In this document: one piece after another, positions 7,680-13,481 of the stretch
How the letters are laid out: each line of letters begins with the position of its first letter
Position numbering within the stretch: the first letter of the stretch is position 1
From: Methanimicrococcus sp.
Lineage (GTDB): Archaea > Halobacteriota > Methanosarcinia > Methanosarcinales > Methanosarcinaceae
Length of the DNA: 13,481 nucleotides
Direction of reading: 5' to 3'
Assembly: GCA_009783635.1 (NCBI GenBank)
Contig: WRDC01000031.1
Location: 1 to 13,481 of the forward strand
Translations under genes and position numbers: made by a program
The notes under the pieces: model-generated
The model's database searches: none
What the model was told of the DNA's origin: nothing
Seen by the model: the letters and a program-made list of their open reading frames with translations, nothing else

Positions 7680-7721
7680 GGAATGAAAGTTTCTTTCAGT
7701 TTGGGATTTTAAGGAATGAAA
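7656..7721 (+). repeat. Perfect 33-bp tandem duplication over the protease stop codon
   Basis: The 33-bp unit beginning GTTTCTTTCAGTTTGGG occurs at 7656-7688 and again, without mismatch, at 7689-7721. It covers the last seven codons, the TAA stop and 9 nt beyond. The two copies are identical, so the event looks recent. The second copy is untranslated and carries a second in-frame stop. Confidence 0.96.
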
Positions 7722-7778
7722 GGTTTAATTATTTCGAAATGAATTGAACAGTCACGAAAGATTGAATTGGACAGTTTG

Positions 7779-7838
7779 TCAGACAATTTATCAGACAATT
7801 TATCAATTACTTATTTATCAATACTTATCAATTACAAT
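7779..7838 (+). repeat. AT-rich iterated leader upstream of sepS
   Basis: TCAGACAATTTA occurs twice in tandem (7779-7790 and 7791-7802), followed by three TTATCAAT/TTATCAATTAC-like pieces up to about 7835. The sepS promoter should lie in or near this stretch, but the repeats make the TATA position ambiguous and I do not assign one. Confidence 0.75.
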
Positions 7839-7870
7839 TCATCGATATGGCATAAATTTGAGGCATTTTT

Positions 7871-9493
7871 ATGAGATTTGATTCGGAACAGGTCCGTCGG
7901 GAAAAAAACGAAAATTTTGAAAAAACTTGGTCGGAATCCGGCCGTTACATCAAAAAAACAACGCTTGAGGAAAGCTATCCGCGTATGAAGCCGGCATTCG
8001 GAAAACCTCATCCCGTTTATGAAACCATTCAGAAACTGAGGGAAGCGTATATGCGCATGGGTTTTGCCGAGTACATGAATCCGCTCATCGTTGAAGAACG
8101 GGATATCTACAAGCAGTTCGGCGATGAAGCGCCGGCCGTATTGGACCGCTGTTTCTATTTAGCGGGTCTTCCGCGCCCCAACGTCGGCATTTCCGACGAA
8201 CGCATTCGAAAAATCAAAGAGATTATTGCGGGCATTGAAGACGACGGCATTGAAATCATCCGAAAAGTGCTTCACGCTTACAAAAAAGGAACCATTGAAG
8301 GCGACGACCTCGTTTCGGAACTTGCGAAACAGCTTGGCGTGACCGACGTTTATGTGACAGAGCTCATCGATAAAGTTTTTCCCGAATTCAAAGAACTCAA
8401 ACCCGAAGGAACAACCAAAACGCTACGCAGCCATATGACCAGCGGCTGGTTTATCACGCTTTCCGAACTTCTCGAACGGAATGAGCCGCCGTTTTCGCTT
8501 TTCTCCATTGACCGCTGTTTCCGCCGCGAACAGCAAGAAGATGCCTCCCGCTTAATGACCTATTATTCGGCTTCCTGTGTCATTATGGATGAAAACGTGA
8601 CCATTGACCACGGCAGGATGGTGGCCGAAGGACTGCTGTCCCAATTCGGTTTTGAAAAATTCATGTTCCGTCCCGATGACAAGCGCAGCAAATACTACGC
8701 GCCCGACACACAGATCGAAGTTTACGCTTACCACCCAAAGCTGGACGGCTCGGATACAAAATACAGTGACGGTTGGATCGAAGTTGCGACATTCGGCATT
8801 TATGCCGCGCCGGCGCTTTCCGAATACAACATTTCGATGCCGGTCATGAATCTCGGTCTCGGCGTTGAGCGTCTGGCCATGATTCTTTACGATGCCAAAG
8901 ATATGCGTTCCATGACCTACCCGCAGTTTTCACAGTACGGCGAATGGGAAATGGAAGATTCGGAACTGGCGCGCCAGATTCAGCTGATTCGGGCGCCGCA
9001 GACGGACGCGGGACGCGCTGTTGCGGGCGCGATTGCCGAAGGTTTTAAGAAATATGCCAAAGAGCCCGGACCGTGCTGTTTTGAGATTTGGAAAGGCGAG
9101 CTTTGCGGAAAAACTGTGACGGTCAGTGTTGCCGAGCCGGAATCCGACACAACGTTGGCGGGGCCGGCAGCGTTTAACGAAGTTTTGGCTTTTAACGGCG
9201 ACATTTTGGGCGTTCCCGATGACAAAAAATGGAAAAAGGCGCTTGAGAATCATTCCGCGAGAACCGGATTCACATTTGCCGCCGCTTTTGCCGCCGCCGC
9301 TGCCGCCGAAGCGGAGGACGCCGTTTTGTCCGGCGCATCGGAGTATGAATCCCGCGCCCATATGATTAAAATGCTGTCGGAAGTCAATATGAGACTGACC
9401 GCCCACGGCCAGCGCTATATGACCGGCAACAAAAAGAAAATAGATGTCCGCGGCCCGATGTTTACAACCGTTTTGTTTAAAATCGGGGATTAA
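7871..9493 (+). CDS. sepS: O-phosphoseryl-tRNA(Cys) synthetase (SepRS)
   Basis: SepRS charges tRNA-Cys with O-phosphoserine; SepCysS then converts this to Cys-tRNA-Cys. It is the methanogen route to cysteine, feeding both protein synthesis and Fe-S/thiol needs. The 540-residue length fits the family. It is a class II synthetase: motif 2 is IDRCFRRE (213-220) and motif 3 is GLGVERLAM (329-337). The phosphoserine-recognition segments SHMTSGW (187-193) and MTYYSASC (229-236) are present. The N-terminal MRFDSEQVRREKNENFEKTW and the C-terminal anticodon-binding region around GNKKKIDVRGPMFTTV also match. An Ala-rich helix (470-480) in the C-terminal domain is low complexity but in frame. The ATG at 7871 has a TTGAGG SD 8 nt upstream. 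Confidence 0.95.
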   Translation: MRFDSEQVRREKNENFEKTWSESGRYIKKTTLEESYPRMKPAFGKPHPVYETIQKLREAYMRMGFAEYMNPLIVEERDIYKQFGDEAPAVLDRCFYLAGLPRPNVGISDERIRKIKEIIAGIEDDGIEIIRKVLHAYKKGTIEGDDLVSELAKQLGVTDVYVTELIDKVFPEFKELKPEGTTKTLRSHMTSGWFITLSELLERNEPPFSLFSIDRCFRREQQEDASRLMTYYSASCVIMDENVTIDHGRMVAEGLLSQFGFEKFMFRPDDKRSKYYAPDTQIEVYAYHPKLDGSDTKYSDGWIEVATFGIYAAPALSEYNISMPVMNLGLGVERLAMILYDAKDMRSMTYPQFSQYGEWEMEDSELARQIQLIRAPQTDAGRAVAGAIAEGFKKYAKEPGPCCFEIWKGELCGKTVTVSVAEPESDTTLAGPAAFNEVLAFNGDILGVPDDKKWKKALENHSARTGFTFAAAFAAAAAAEAEDAVLSGASEYESRAHMIKMLSEVNMRLTAHGQRYMTGNKKKIDVRGPMFTTVLFKIGD

Positions 9494-9570
9494 GCGTTAT
9501 TAAAACCGCGTCAACGCGTTCAAAGGGGATAAAATATTTCGCTGACCGCAAAAGGCATAAAAATGGACAA

Positions 9571-9598
9571 ATAATTTATATTCCATTCCCATATATAC
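9571..9598 (+). promoter_or_regulatory. Candidate TATA elements for the PRC-barrel gene
   Basis: ATAATTTATATT (9571-9582) and CATATATACT (9590-9599) are two AT-rich archaeal TATA candidates. The second would place initiation near 9618 and give a leader of about 45 nt. The spacer 9494-9663 holds nothing else I can support. Confidence 0.4.
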
Positions 9599-9663
9599 TT
9601 TAATTCATTAAATCACATTTTCATTCACAATAAATTTCACACATTTATTCAAGGCGAGAAAAT

Positions 9664-9918
9664 ATGCGTACCGAACTGACTTCACTTTTTGGACTTGACA
9701 TTTACACCGTGAACGGTATTTATGTCGGTAAAGTCATTGATGTTATCATTGATGTCGAAAGCCAATCCGTTTCCGGATTAATCGCGAACCACGTCAATAC
9801 CGATGTGTTCGACATTGCCGGCGACGGCATCGTTATTCCTTACCGCTGGGTCGTTACAGCGGCAGACATTGTTTTAATCCGCGACGTGATCCGCCGCTTC
9901 CAAAAAGCCGACGACTGA
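9664..9918 (+). CDS. PRC-barrel domain protein
   Basis: This 84-residue protein is a single PRC-barrel. GLDIYTVNGIYVGKVIDVIID is the typical first half (residues 10-30), VSGLIANHVNT the next strand, and IVIPYRWVVTAADIVLIRD the closing strands with the usual IPY segment. Stand-alone PRC-barrels are common in Euryarchaeota. Some bind partner proteins in cell division (CdpB-type), while others have no known role. This one has no membrane segment or extra domain. An SD-like GGCGAG precedes the ATG. It is a monocistronic-looking gene between sepS and tyrS, with its own AT-rich promoter region upstream and a long T-rich tract downstream. The domain is clear; the function is not. Confidence 0.85.
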   Translation: MRTELTSLFGLDIYTVNGIYVGKVIDVIIDVESQSVSGLIANHVNTDVFDIAGDGIVIPYRWVVTAADIVLIRDVIRRFQKADD

Positions 9919-9925
9919 TGCCGGC

Positions 9926-10078
9926 TATTTCTTCTTTATTTCTTTAATTTCTTTTTTTCTTTATTTTTCTTTATTTTTCTTATTTCTTCTTTTTTGACGG
10001 TTTTTATTTTTTTATTTCTTCTTCATTTCTCTTTACTTTTTGGCGGTTTTTGTTCTTCTTTGATTTCTTTTTTATCTT
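9926..10078 (+). terminator. Long T-rich tract 3' of the PRC-barrel gene, probable terminator
   Basis: About 150 nt of nearly pyrimidine-only plus-strand sequence begins within 10 nt of the stop codon. It has iterated TTTCTTTATTTTTC pieces and two GGCGG/GACGG-TTTTT landmarks (9996-10005, 10042-10050). Repeated T runs on the sense strand are the archaeal termination signal. It also separates this gene from the tyrS promoter. Confidence 0.6.
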
Positions 10079-10102
10079 CGAAAAAAGGACATTCCGCAAA
10101 AA

Positions 10103-10118
10103 AGAGAATTATTTATAT
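10103..10118 (+). promoter_or_regulatory. Candidate BRE/TATA promoter of tyrS
   Basis: AGAGAATTATTTATAT contains a TTTATAT core (10112-10118) preceded by purine-rich AAAGAGAA. Initiation about 25 nt downstream, near 10142, would give a leader of about 70 nt before the ATG at 10214. Confidence 0.55.
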
Positions 10119-10213
10119 CTGTAGAACTCTCATAAGTGCCGATTTGATATTATTATTTCATTGGCCGCTCTAAAAAGCGCGTATTAAGGACTATTTATTT
10201 GAGGAGTTTTTGG

Positions 10214-11176
10214 ATGACCCCCGAAGAGAAGATCGAACATATTAAAAACAACGTGGAAGAAATCGTCACGGATGAGGAACTGGCTGAACTGTTCAAGAGC
10301 AATCCCGCTCCGAAGGTCTATGTCGGTTATGAGCCCAGCGGGCGGATTCACATGGGACACGTTTTGACGGTCAACAAATTGTTGGACTGCCAAAAAGCCG
10401 GCTGTGAAGTAATTGTTTTACTCGCGGATGTCCACGCTTATCTCAATAAGAAAGGAACATTTGAGGAAATCCATAAAATCGCGGATTATAACAAAAGATG
10501 CTTTATTGCGCTTGGTTTGAGTGAGGAAAACACCAAATTCGTTTTGGGTTCGAACTATCAGCTGGGTCAGGAATATATGCTCCATGTCCTGAAAATGGCC
10601 AAAACCGTGACGCTCAGCCGTGCCACCCGCAGTATGGACGAAGTCGGCCGTGCCATGGACAACCCGATGGTTTCTCAGCTCATCTACCCGATCATGCAGG
10701 CGATCGACATTGCGCTTTTGGGTGTCGATATTGCGGTCGGCGGCACCGACCAGCGCAAAATTCATATGCTGGCCCGCGAGAACTTGAAAGAACTCGGTTT
10801 CAAGACGCCGGTCTGCATCCACACGCCAATCATTTCAGGCTTTGACGGCAACAAAATGTCTTCATCCAACGACAATTTCATTTCCGTGGATGACACCGCC
10901 GAAGATGTTGCCAATAAGATCAAAAAAGCTTACTGCAAGCAGGGCGACATCGGGCAGAATCCGATTTTGGAATTGTTCAAATACCACATTTTCCCGCGAT
11001 GCAATGCCATCACGATCGAGAAGCCCGAAAAATTCGGCGGCAACGTGACTTACAACTCTTACAGGGAATTGGAGACTGCCTTTGCCGAAGAGAAAGTTCA
11101 TCCGATGGATTTGAAAGCTTCCTGCGTCAAATATCTCAATGAGATTTTGGATCCGGTCAGAGCGGTTTTGCTTTAA
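10214..11176 (+). CDS. tyrS: Tyrosyl-tRNA synthetase, archaeal type
   Basis: This class I synthetase attaches tyrosine to tRNA-Tyr. At 320 residues it matches the compact archaeal/eukaryotic TyrRS. The HIGH motif is HMGH (46-49), the KMSKS loop is KMSSS (214-218), and tyrosine pocket residues are visible in VYVGYEPSG (35-43), YPIMQAID (158-165) and GGTDQRKIHMLAR (176-188). I start at the ATG at 10214 because GAGGAG (10201-10206) lies 7 nt upstream. The frame is open back to a TTG at 10199, but that start would place the SD inside the gene and has none of its own. The gene looks monocistronic, with a promoter upstream and a T-rich repeat downstream. Confidence 0.96.
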   Translation: MTPEEKIEHIKNNVEEIVTDEELAELFKSNPAPKVYVGYEPSGRIHMGHVLTVNKLLDCQKAGCEVIVLLADVHAYLNKKGTFEEIHKIADYNKRCFIALGLSEENTKFVLGSNYQLGQEYMLHVLKMAKTVTLSRATRSMDEVGRAMDNPMVSQLIYPIMQAIDIALLGVDIAVGGTDQRKIHMLARENLKELGFKTPVCIHTPIISGFDGNKMSSSNDNFISVDDTAEDVANKIKKAYCKQGDIGQNPILELFKYHIFPRCNAITIEKPEKFGGNVTYNSYRELETAFAEEKVHPMDLKASCVKYLNEILDPVRAVLL

Positions 11177-11250
11177 CGGCCCTCTTTAATGATAATCCAC
11201 ATTAAAAGAACACGGCAGGAACAATTTCCGCTGAGGAGGAGAGAGACTTT

Positions 11251-11370
11251 GCGCTGTCTTCTCTTTTTAAACTTTTTTACGCTGTCTTCTCTCTTTAAAC
11301 TCTTTAAACTTTTTTGAGCTGTCTTCTCTCTTTAAACTATTTTGCGCTGTCTTCTCTTTTTAGCTTTTAT
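11251..11370 (+). repeat. T-rich tandem repeat 3' of tyrS (four units)
   Basis: GCTGTCTTCTCT occurs exactly at 11253-11264, 11281-11292, 11318-11329 and 11346-11357. Each copy is followed by TTTAAACTTTTTT-like T/A runs (the last is altered), with spacings of 28, 37 and 28 bp. It sits about 75 nt after the tyrS stop with T runs on the sense strand, so it may act as a multi-copy terminator. The rest of the gene-free interval to 11478 shows nothing else I can support. Confidence 0.85.
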
Positions 11371-11478
11371 TTCTAAATTGCACTCTGAATATCTTTTGAA
11401 ATCAAAAAAAGGATTGCTGACTCTTCATTTTTAAGTTTCCCAAACGGGCGGGTTTAATTCAGCGGCCAAAATCAACGG

Positions 11479-11544
11479 CCAAAATTTTCTTGAGGGGAAA
11501 TTTTGGGGTGAAATACTTATTTGTTCGAATCAATAAGCTTTTTT
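11479..11544 (+). promoter_or_regulatory. Two hairpins and a T6 run upstream of the CfbB-like gene
   Basis: CCAAAATTTTC (11479-11489) pairs with GGAAATTTTGG (11496-11506), giving an 11-bp stem with one G-U pair and a 6-nt loop. A second inverted repeat, CTTATT/AATAAG (11516-11521 and 11532-11537), follows, then T6 (11539-11544). A direct repeat of CGGCCAAAA precedes the first hairpin. The whole lies about 75-140 nt before the start codon. It could be a leader attenuator, a regulator-binding palindrome or the end of an upstream transcript. Confidence 0.5.
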
Positions 11545-11588
11545 GTGAGAGTGTAATTCATTCTTATTTATTCCAAATTTCTTTATTC

Positions 11589-11604
11589 TTACAGATTTCT
11601 GTAA
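11589..11604 (+). promoter_or_regulatory. Inverted repeat immediately before the CfbB-like gene's start
   Basis: TTACAGA and TCTGTAA are perfect 7-bp inverted repeats with a 2-bp spacer, ending 12 nt before the first ATG and 6 nt before the GGTGA SD. The position could let a repressor or RNA fold affect translation initiation; no known operator is recognised. Confidence 0.4.
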
Positions 11605-11616
11605 AGTTTCGGTGAA

Positions 11617-12945
11617 ATGATGACAAAAGGATTTATGATTGCGGCAACCAATAGCGGTGTCGGTAAAACAACTGTTTCGATGGGATTGATGGCGGCTCTT
11701 AAAAAACGCGGTCAAACCGTTCAGGGCTTTAAAACGGGCCCCGATTACATTGATCCCGCTTACCATGCCGTTATTTCCGGCCGGCCGTCTTATAATCTGG
11801 ATACTTACATGATGGGAACAGACGGCGCTGTCAATCAATTCGTCTCCGCGTCCGGGGACGCCGACATTTCAATCGTGGAAGGCGTCATGGGTCTCTTTGA
11901 CGGCATGGACTCGACAGAAATCGCAGGCGCCGCGCACGTTGCCAAAACTTTGGATATTCCCGTTTTTCTTGTCATCAATACCCACGGTATGTCCAGAAGC
12001 ACGGCGGCGATGCTGAAAGGTTATGCCGAGTTTGATCCCGGTGTTCGTGTCGCCGGCGTCATTCTCAATAAGATAGGAAGCCCCCGTCATTTGGAACTGA
12101 TCAGAGGCGCTCTGGATGATAAAATTCCAATCGTCGGCGCACTTCCGAGAAATCCGGACATTTCTGTTCCCGAAAGATACATGGGTCTTCACCTTCCCGA
12201 AGAAGAAAATCTCGATTATTCGCAATTGGCTGATTTTATTGAAGAAAATATGGAAATCGACCTTATTCTTCAAATTGCGGCCGAGTATGAAAAAGAAAGA
12301 CCAAAGCCGCCAGAAGTCAAGCCGCGCGATGTTGATGTCAAAATAGGTGTTGCGCGAGATACTTCATTTTGTTTCCACTATCCGGCTATGTTTGATGCTT
12401 TACGCCTGGCCGGCGCGGAATTGGAATTTTTCAGCCCGGCAGAAGGAAAACTACCCGAAGCCGACGGTTATTATTTTGCCGGCGGTTATCCCGAATTCCA
12501 CATCAAAGAGCTTTCCGAGTCCCCCGCGACTCGAAATTTGAAGGATTTGGCCGCCGACGGGGTTCCGATGCTCGGCGAAGGCGCCGGCCTGTCTTACCTT
12601 TGCGAATCTTATGAAACAAAAGACGGTGTTTTCAAAATGGCCGGCGTTCTTCCCGCCGCGTCAAGAATCACCGATAAACTCCAAGGTCTCGGTTACGCGG
12701 AAGCTAAACCGCTGTCCTCAAAATTCGGCGGCAAAAATATCCGCGCGCACGAATTCCACTATTCTCTGACAGAACCCGCAAAAGATGCCGAGTTTGCATA
12801 CGAAATGCTCCGCGGCAAAGGCATTAAAGATAAAAAAGACGGTTTACATGAATACAATGTTTTGGCCGGATATATGCAGATGCACCCGGGTTCTTTCCCC
12901 ACTGCGGATTTCGTTGAGAAATGCAGGGTGAATAAAAGGAAATAA
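11617..12945 (+). CDS. cfbB: CfbB/CbiA-type a,c-diamide synthase with a degenerate glutaminase domain
   Basis: Members amidate the a and c acetates of a corrinoid or, for CfbB, of Ni-sirohydrochlorin on the way to coenzyme F430, the MCR cofactor. The N-terminal ATP-binding domain (1-230) is complete: P-loop TNSGVGKTT (11-19), FKTGPDYIDPAYH (38-50) and EGVMGLFDG (88-96). The C-terminal class I GATase-like domain (about 240-440) keeps FAGGYPE (287-293) and AHEFHYS (377-383). However, the nucleophile motif, normally ECGGL, reads EGAGL (321-325), so the cysteine is missing, and the usual YLHLHF segment reads YMQMHP (419-424). ATG ATG at 11617/11620 follow GGTGA; the second has better spacing. CfbB is preferred over CbiA because of methanogen context, but sequence alone does not separate them. 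The gene may use ammonia or a separate glutaminase. Confidence 0.78.
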   Translation: MMTKGFMIAATNSGVGKTTVSMGLMAALKKRGQTVQGFKTGPDYIDPAYHAVISGRPSYNLDTYMMGTDGAVNQFVSASGDADISIVEGVMGLFDGMDSTEIAGAAHVAKTLDIPVFLVINTHGMSRSTAAMLKGYAEFDPGVRVAGVILNKIGSPRHLELIRGALDDKIPIVGALPRNPDISVPERYMGLHLPEEENLDYSQLADFIEENMEIDLILQIAAEYEKERPKPPEVKPRDVDVKIGVARDTSFCFHYPAMFDALRLAGAELEFFSPAEGKLPEADGYYFAGGYPEFHIKELSESPATRNLKDLAADGVPMLGEGAGLSYLCESYETKDGVFKMAGVLPAASRITDKLQGLGYAEAKPLSSKFGGKNIRAHEFHYSLTEPAKDAEFAYEMLRGKGIKDKKDGLHEYNVLAGYMQMHPGSFPTADFVEKCRVNKRK

Positions 12946-12950
12946 AGAAA

Positions 12951-13080
12951 ACGGTTTGAAGGAAATAATTTAAAGAAATGTTTGAAAAAAACGGTTTGAA
13001 AAAAACGGTTTGAAAAAACGGTTTGAAAAAACGGTTTGAAAAAACGGTTTGAAAAAACGGTTTGAAGAAAACGGTTTGAA
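12951..13080 (-). repeat. 13-14 bp tandem repeat array between converging genes
   Basis: ACGGTTTGAA occurs eight times (starting 12951, 12991, 13005, 13018, 13031, 13044, 13057, 13071). The last seven are spaced 13-14 bp by A runs. On the priL sense strand this reads TTCAAACCGTTTTTT repeated, that is, a series of T5-T7 runs starting about 12 nt after the priL stop. It is probably the priL terminator region. The units are too short and spacer-free for CRISPR. Confidence 0.92.
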
Positions 13081-13091
13081 GGAAAGGATTT

Positions 13092-13481
13092 TTACGGATT
13101 CTGTGTTTGCCGGTCTGTTTTGACTTCATCTTTTCCAAACTTCTCTTCTTCTTCTTTTCGTTCGGCGGCGATGAATTTCAAAGCGCTGTAATAACTGAGC
13201 GGGTGACGGATTTTTGAACACATATTGTTTTGGCCGGTACAGTTGCCGTATGTCTGCATTGTTGCGCAAGAGGGGGTTTTGTACTGATTGCCGGCAATGT
13301 GCTCGACTTGATAGCGGGTTTTTTCTTCGCTGAAGTCGGGGGACACATTGAACACATTGACAATATCATCGGCGGACATACCAATATTTGACAAAAACGA
13401 AACCATGGCAAAACGCATGGAATGAGCCAGATTGATCCCTTCTCTGACATTGGAAAGCGCTTTATTGATACACGGCGGAAA
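13092..13481 (-). CDS. priL: DNA primase large subunit PriL, C-terminal Fe-S domain (partial)
   Basis: The last 129 codons are present; the gene continues past the right edge. This is the C-terminal domain of archaeal/eukaryotic PriL, which binds a 4Fe-4S cluster and helps the PriS catalytic subunit start RNA primers at replication forks. All four ligand cysteines are visible: PPC (residue 4 of the fragment), PSCATM (72), YGNC (81) and NNMC (88). They are followed by the characteristic IRHPLSYY. The segment NVREGINLAHSMRFAMVSFL and the DDIVNVF helix are typical. The protein ends in a short charged tail (KEEEEKFGKDEVKTDRQ). It converges on the CfbB-like gene, with the tandem array between them. 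Confidence 0.93.
   Translation of the reverse strand, partial: FPPCINKALSNVREGINLAHSMRFAMVSFLSNIGMSADDIVNVFNVSPDFSEEKTRYQVEHIAGNQYKTPSCATMQTYGNCTGQNNMCSKIRHPLSYYSALKFIAAERKEEEEKFGKDEVKTDRQTQNP

Noticed and set aside
8930..9406. 158-codon open frame antisense to sepS
   Set aside because: It lies wholly inside a well-conserved synthetase gene, with no SD and no recognisable protein features.
10199..10213. TTG start for TyrRS adding five residues
   Set aside because: It would put the GAGGAG ribosome site inside the coding sequence; the ATG at 10214 is correctly spaced from it.
11516..11537. tRNA T-arm (TTGTTCGAATCAA)
   Set aside because: The TTCGAATC resembles a T-loop, but no acceptor stem, D-arm or anticodon arm can be placed around it; it is part of an inverted repeat.
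12991..13080. Possible CRISPR array
   Set aside because: Units are 10 bp separated by 3-4 A residues; there are no unique spacers and no cas genes.
13178..13450. 90-codon open frame overlapping priL on the same strand
   Set aside because: It is a shifted frame of priL, whose own frame has all four Fe-S cysteines and the HPLSYY motif.

Overview
The window comes from a methanogenic archaeon. The left part carries methanogenesis marker proteins and component A2 (AtwA) of the methyl-coenzyme M reductase (MCR) activation system. Further right are an O-phosphoseryl-tRNA synthetase (SepRS), an archaeal-type tyrosyl-tRNA synthetase, a CbiA/CfbB-type amidotransferase-like protein and the Fe-S domain of the archaeal primase large subunit. 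Archaeal TATA/BRE-like promoters, T-rich 3' tracts and SD sites such as GGAGG and AAGGTGA fit the same picture. My inference is Methanosarcinales, probably a Methanosarcinaceae member and possibly a host-associated Methanimicrococcus-like lineage. That placement rests on remembered similarity and was not computed.

Layout. Positions 1-4781 hold a minus-strand operon: atwA, then mmp3, then mmp6 (ATGA overlap with mmp3), then mmp5, which is cut by the left edge. Positions 5081-6368 hold two more minus-strand genes: a HAD-superfamily phosphohydrolase and, upstream of it, a small two-helix membrane protein. Positions 6369-6596 are a divergent promoter region with convincing archaeal TATA elements. 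Positions 6597-11176 run on the plus strand: a presenilin-like intramembrane aspartyl protease, sepS, a small PRC-barrel protein and tyrS. After a repeat- and hairpin-rich intergenic stretch comes a CfbB/CbiA-type gene (11617-12945). It converges on priL (minus strand, cut by the right edge), and a 13-14 bp tandem repeat array lies between the two.

Functional links. AtwA and Mmp3 belong to the machinery that reductively activates MCR, and Mmp5 and Mmp6 are methanogenesis markers encoded with them. CfbB-type enzymes make an intermediate of coenzyme F430, the nickel cofactor of MCR. SepRS starts tRNA-dependent cysteine synthesis and TyrRS charges tRNA-Tyr. The rest is housekeeping.

I see no mobile element, CRISPR array, tRNA, rRNA or recognisable defence system. 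The most interesting points are: (i) long low-complexity tails of opposite charge on Mmp6 and AtwA (basic) and Mmp3 (acidic); (ii) apparent loss of the catalytic Cys, and perhaps the His, of the glutaminase domain in the CfbB-like protein; (iii) repeated T-rich tandem tracts placed on the sense strand just downstream of genes; and (iv) hairpins in the leader of the CfbB-like gene.
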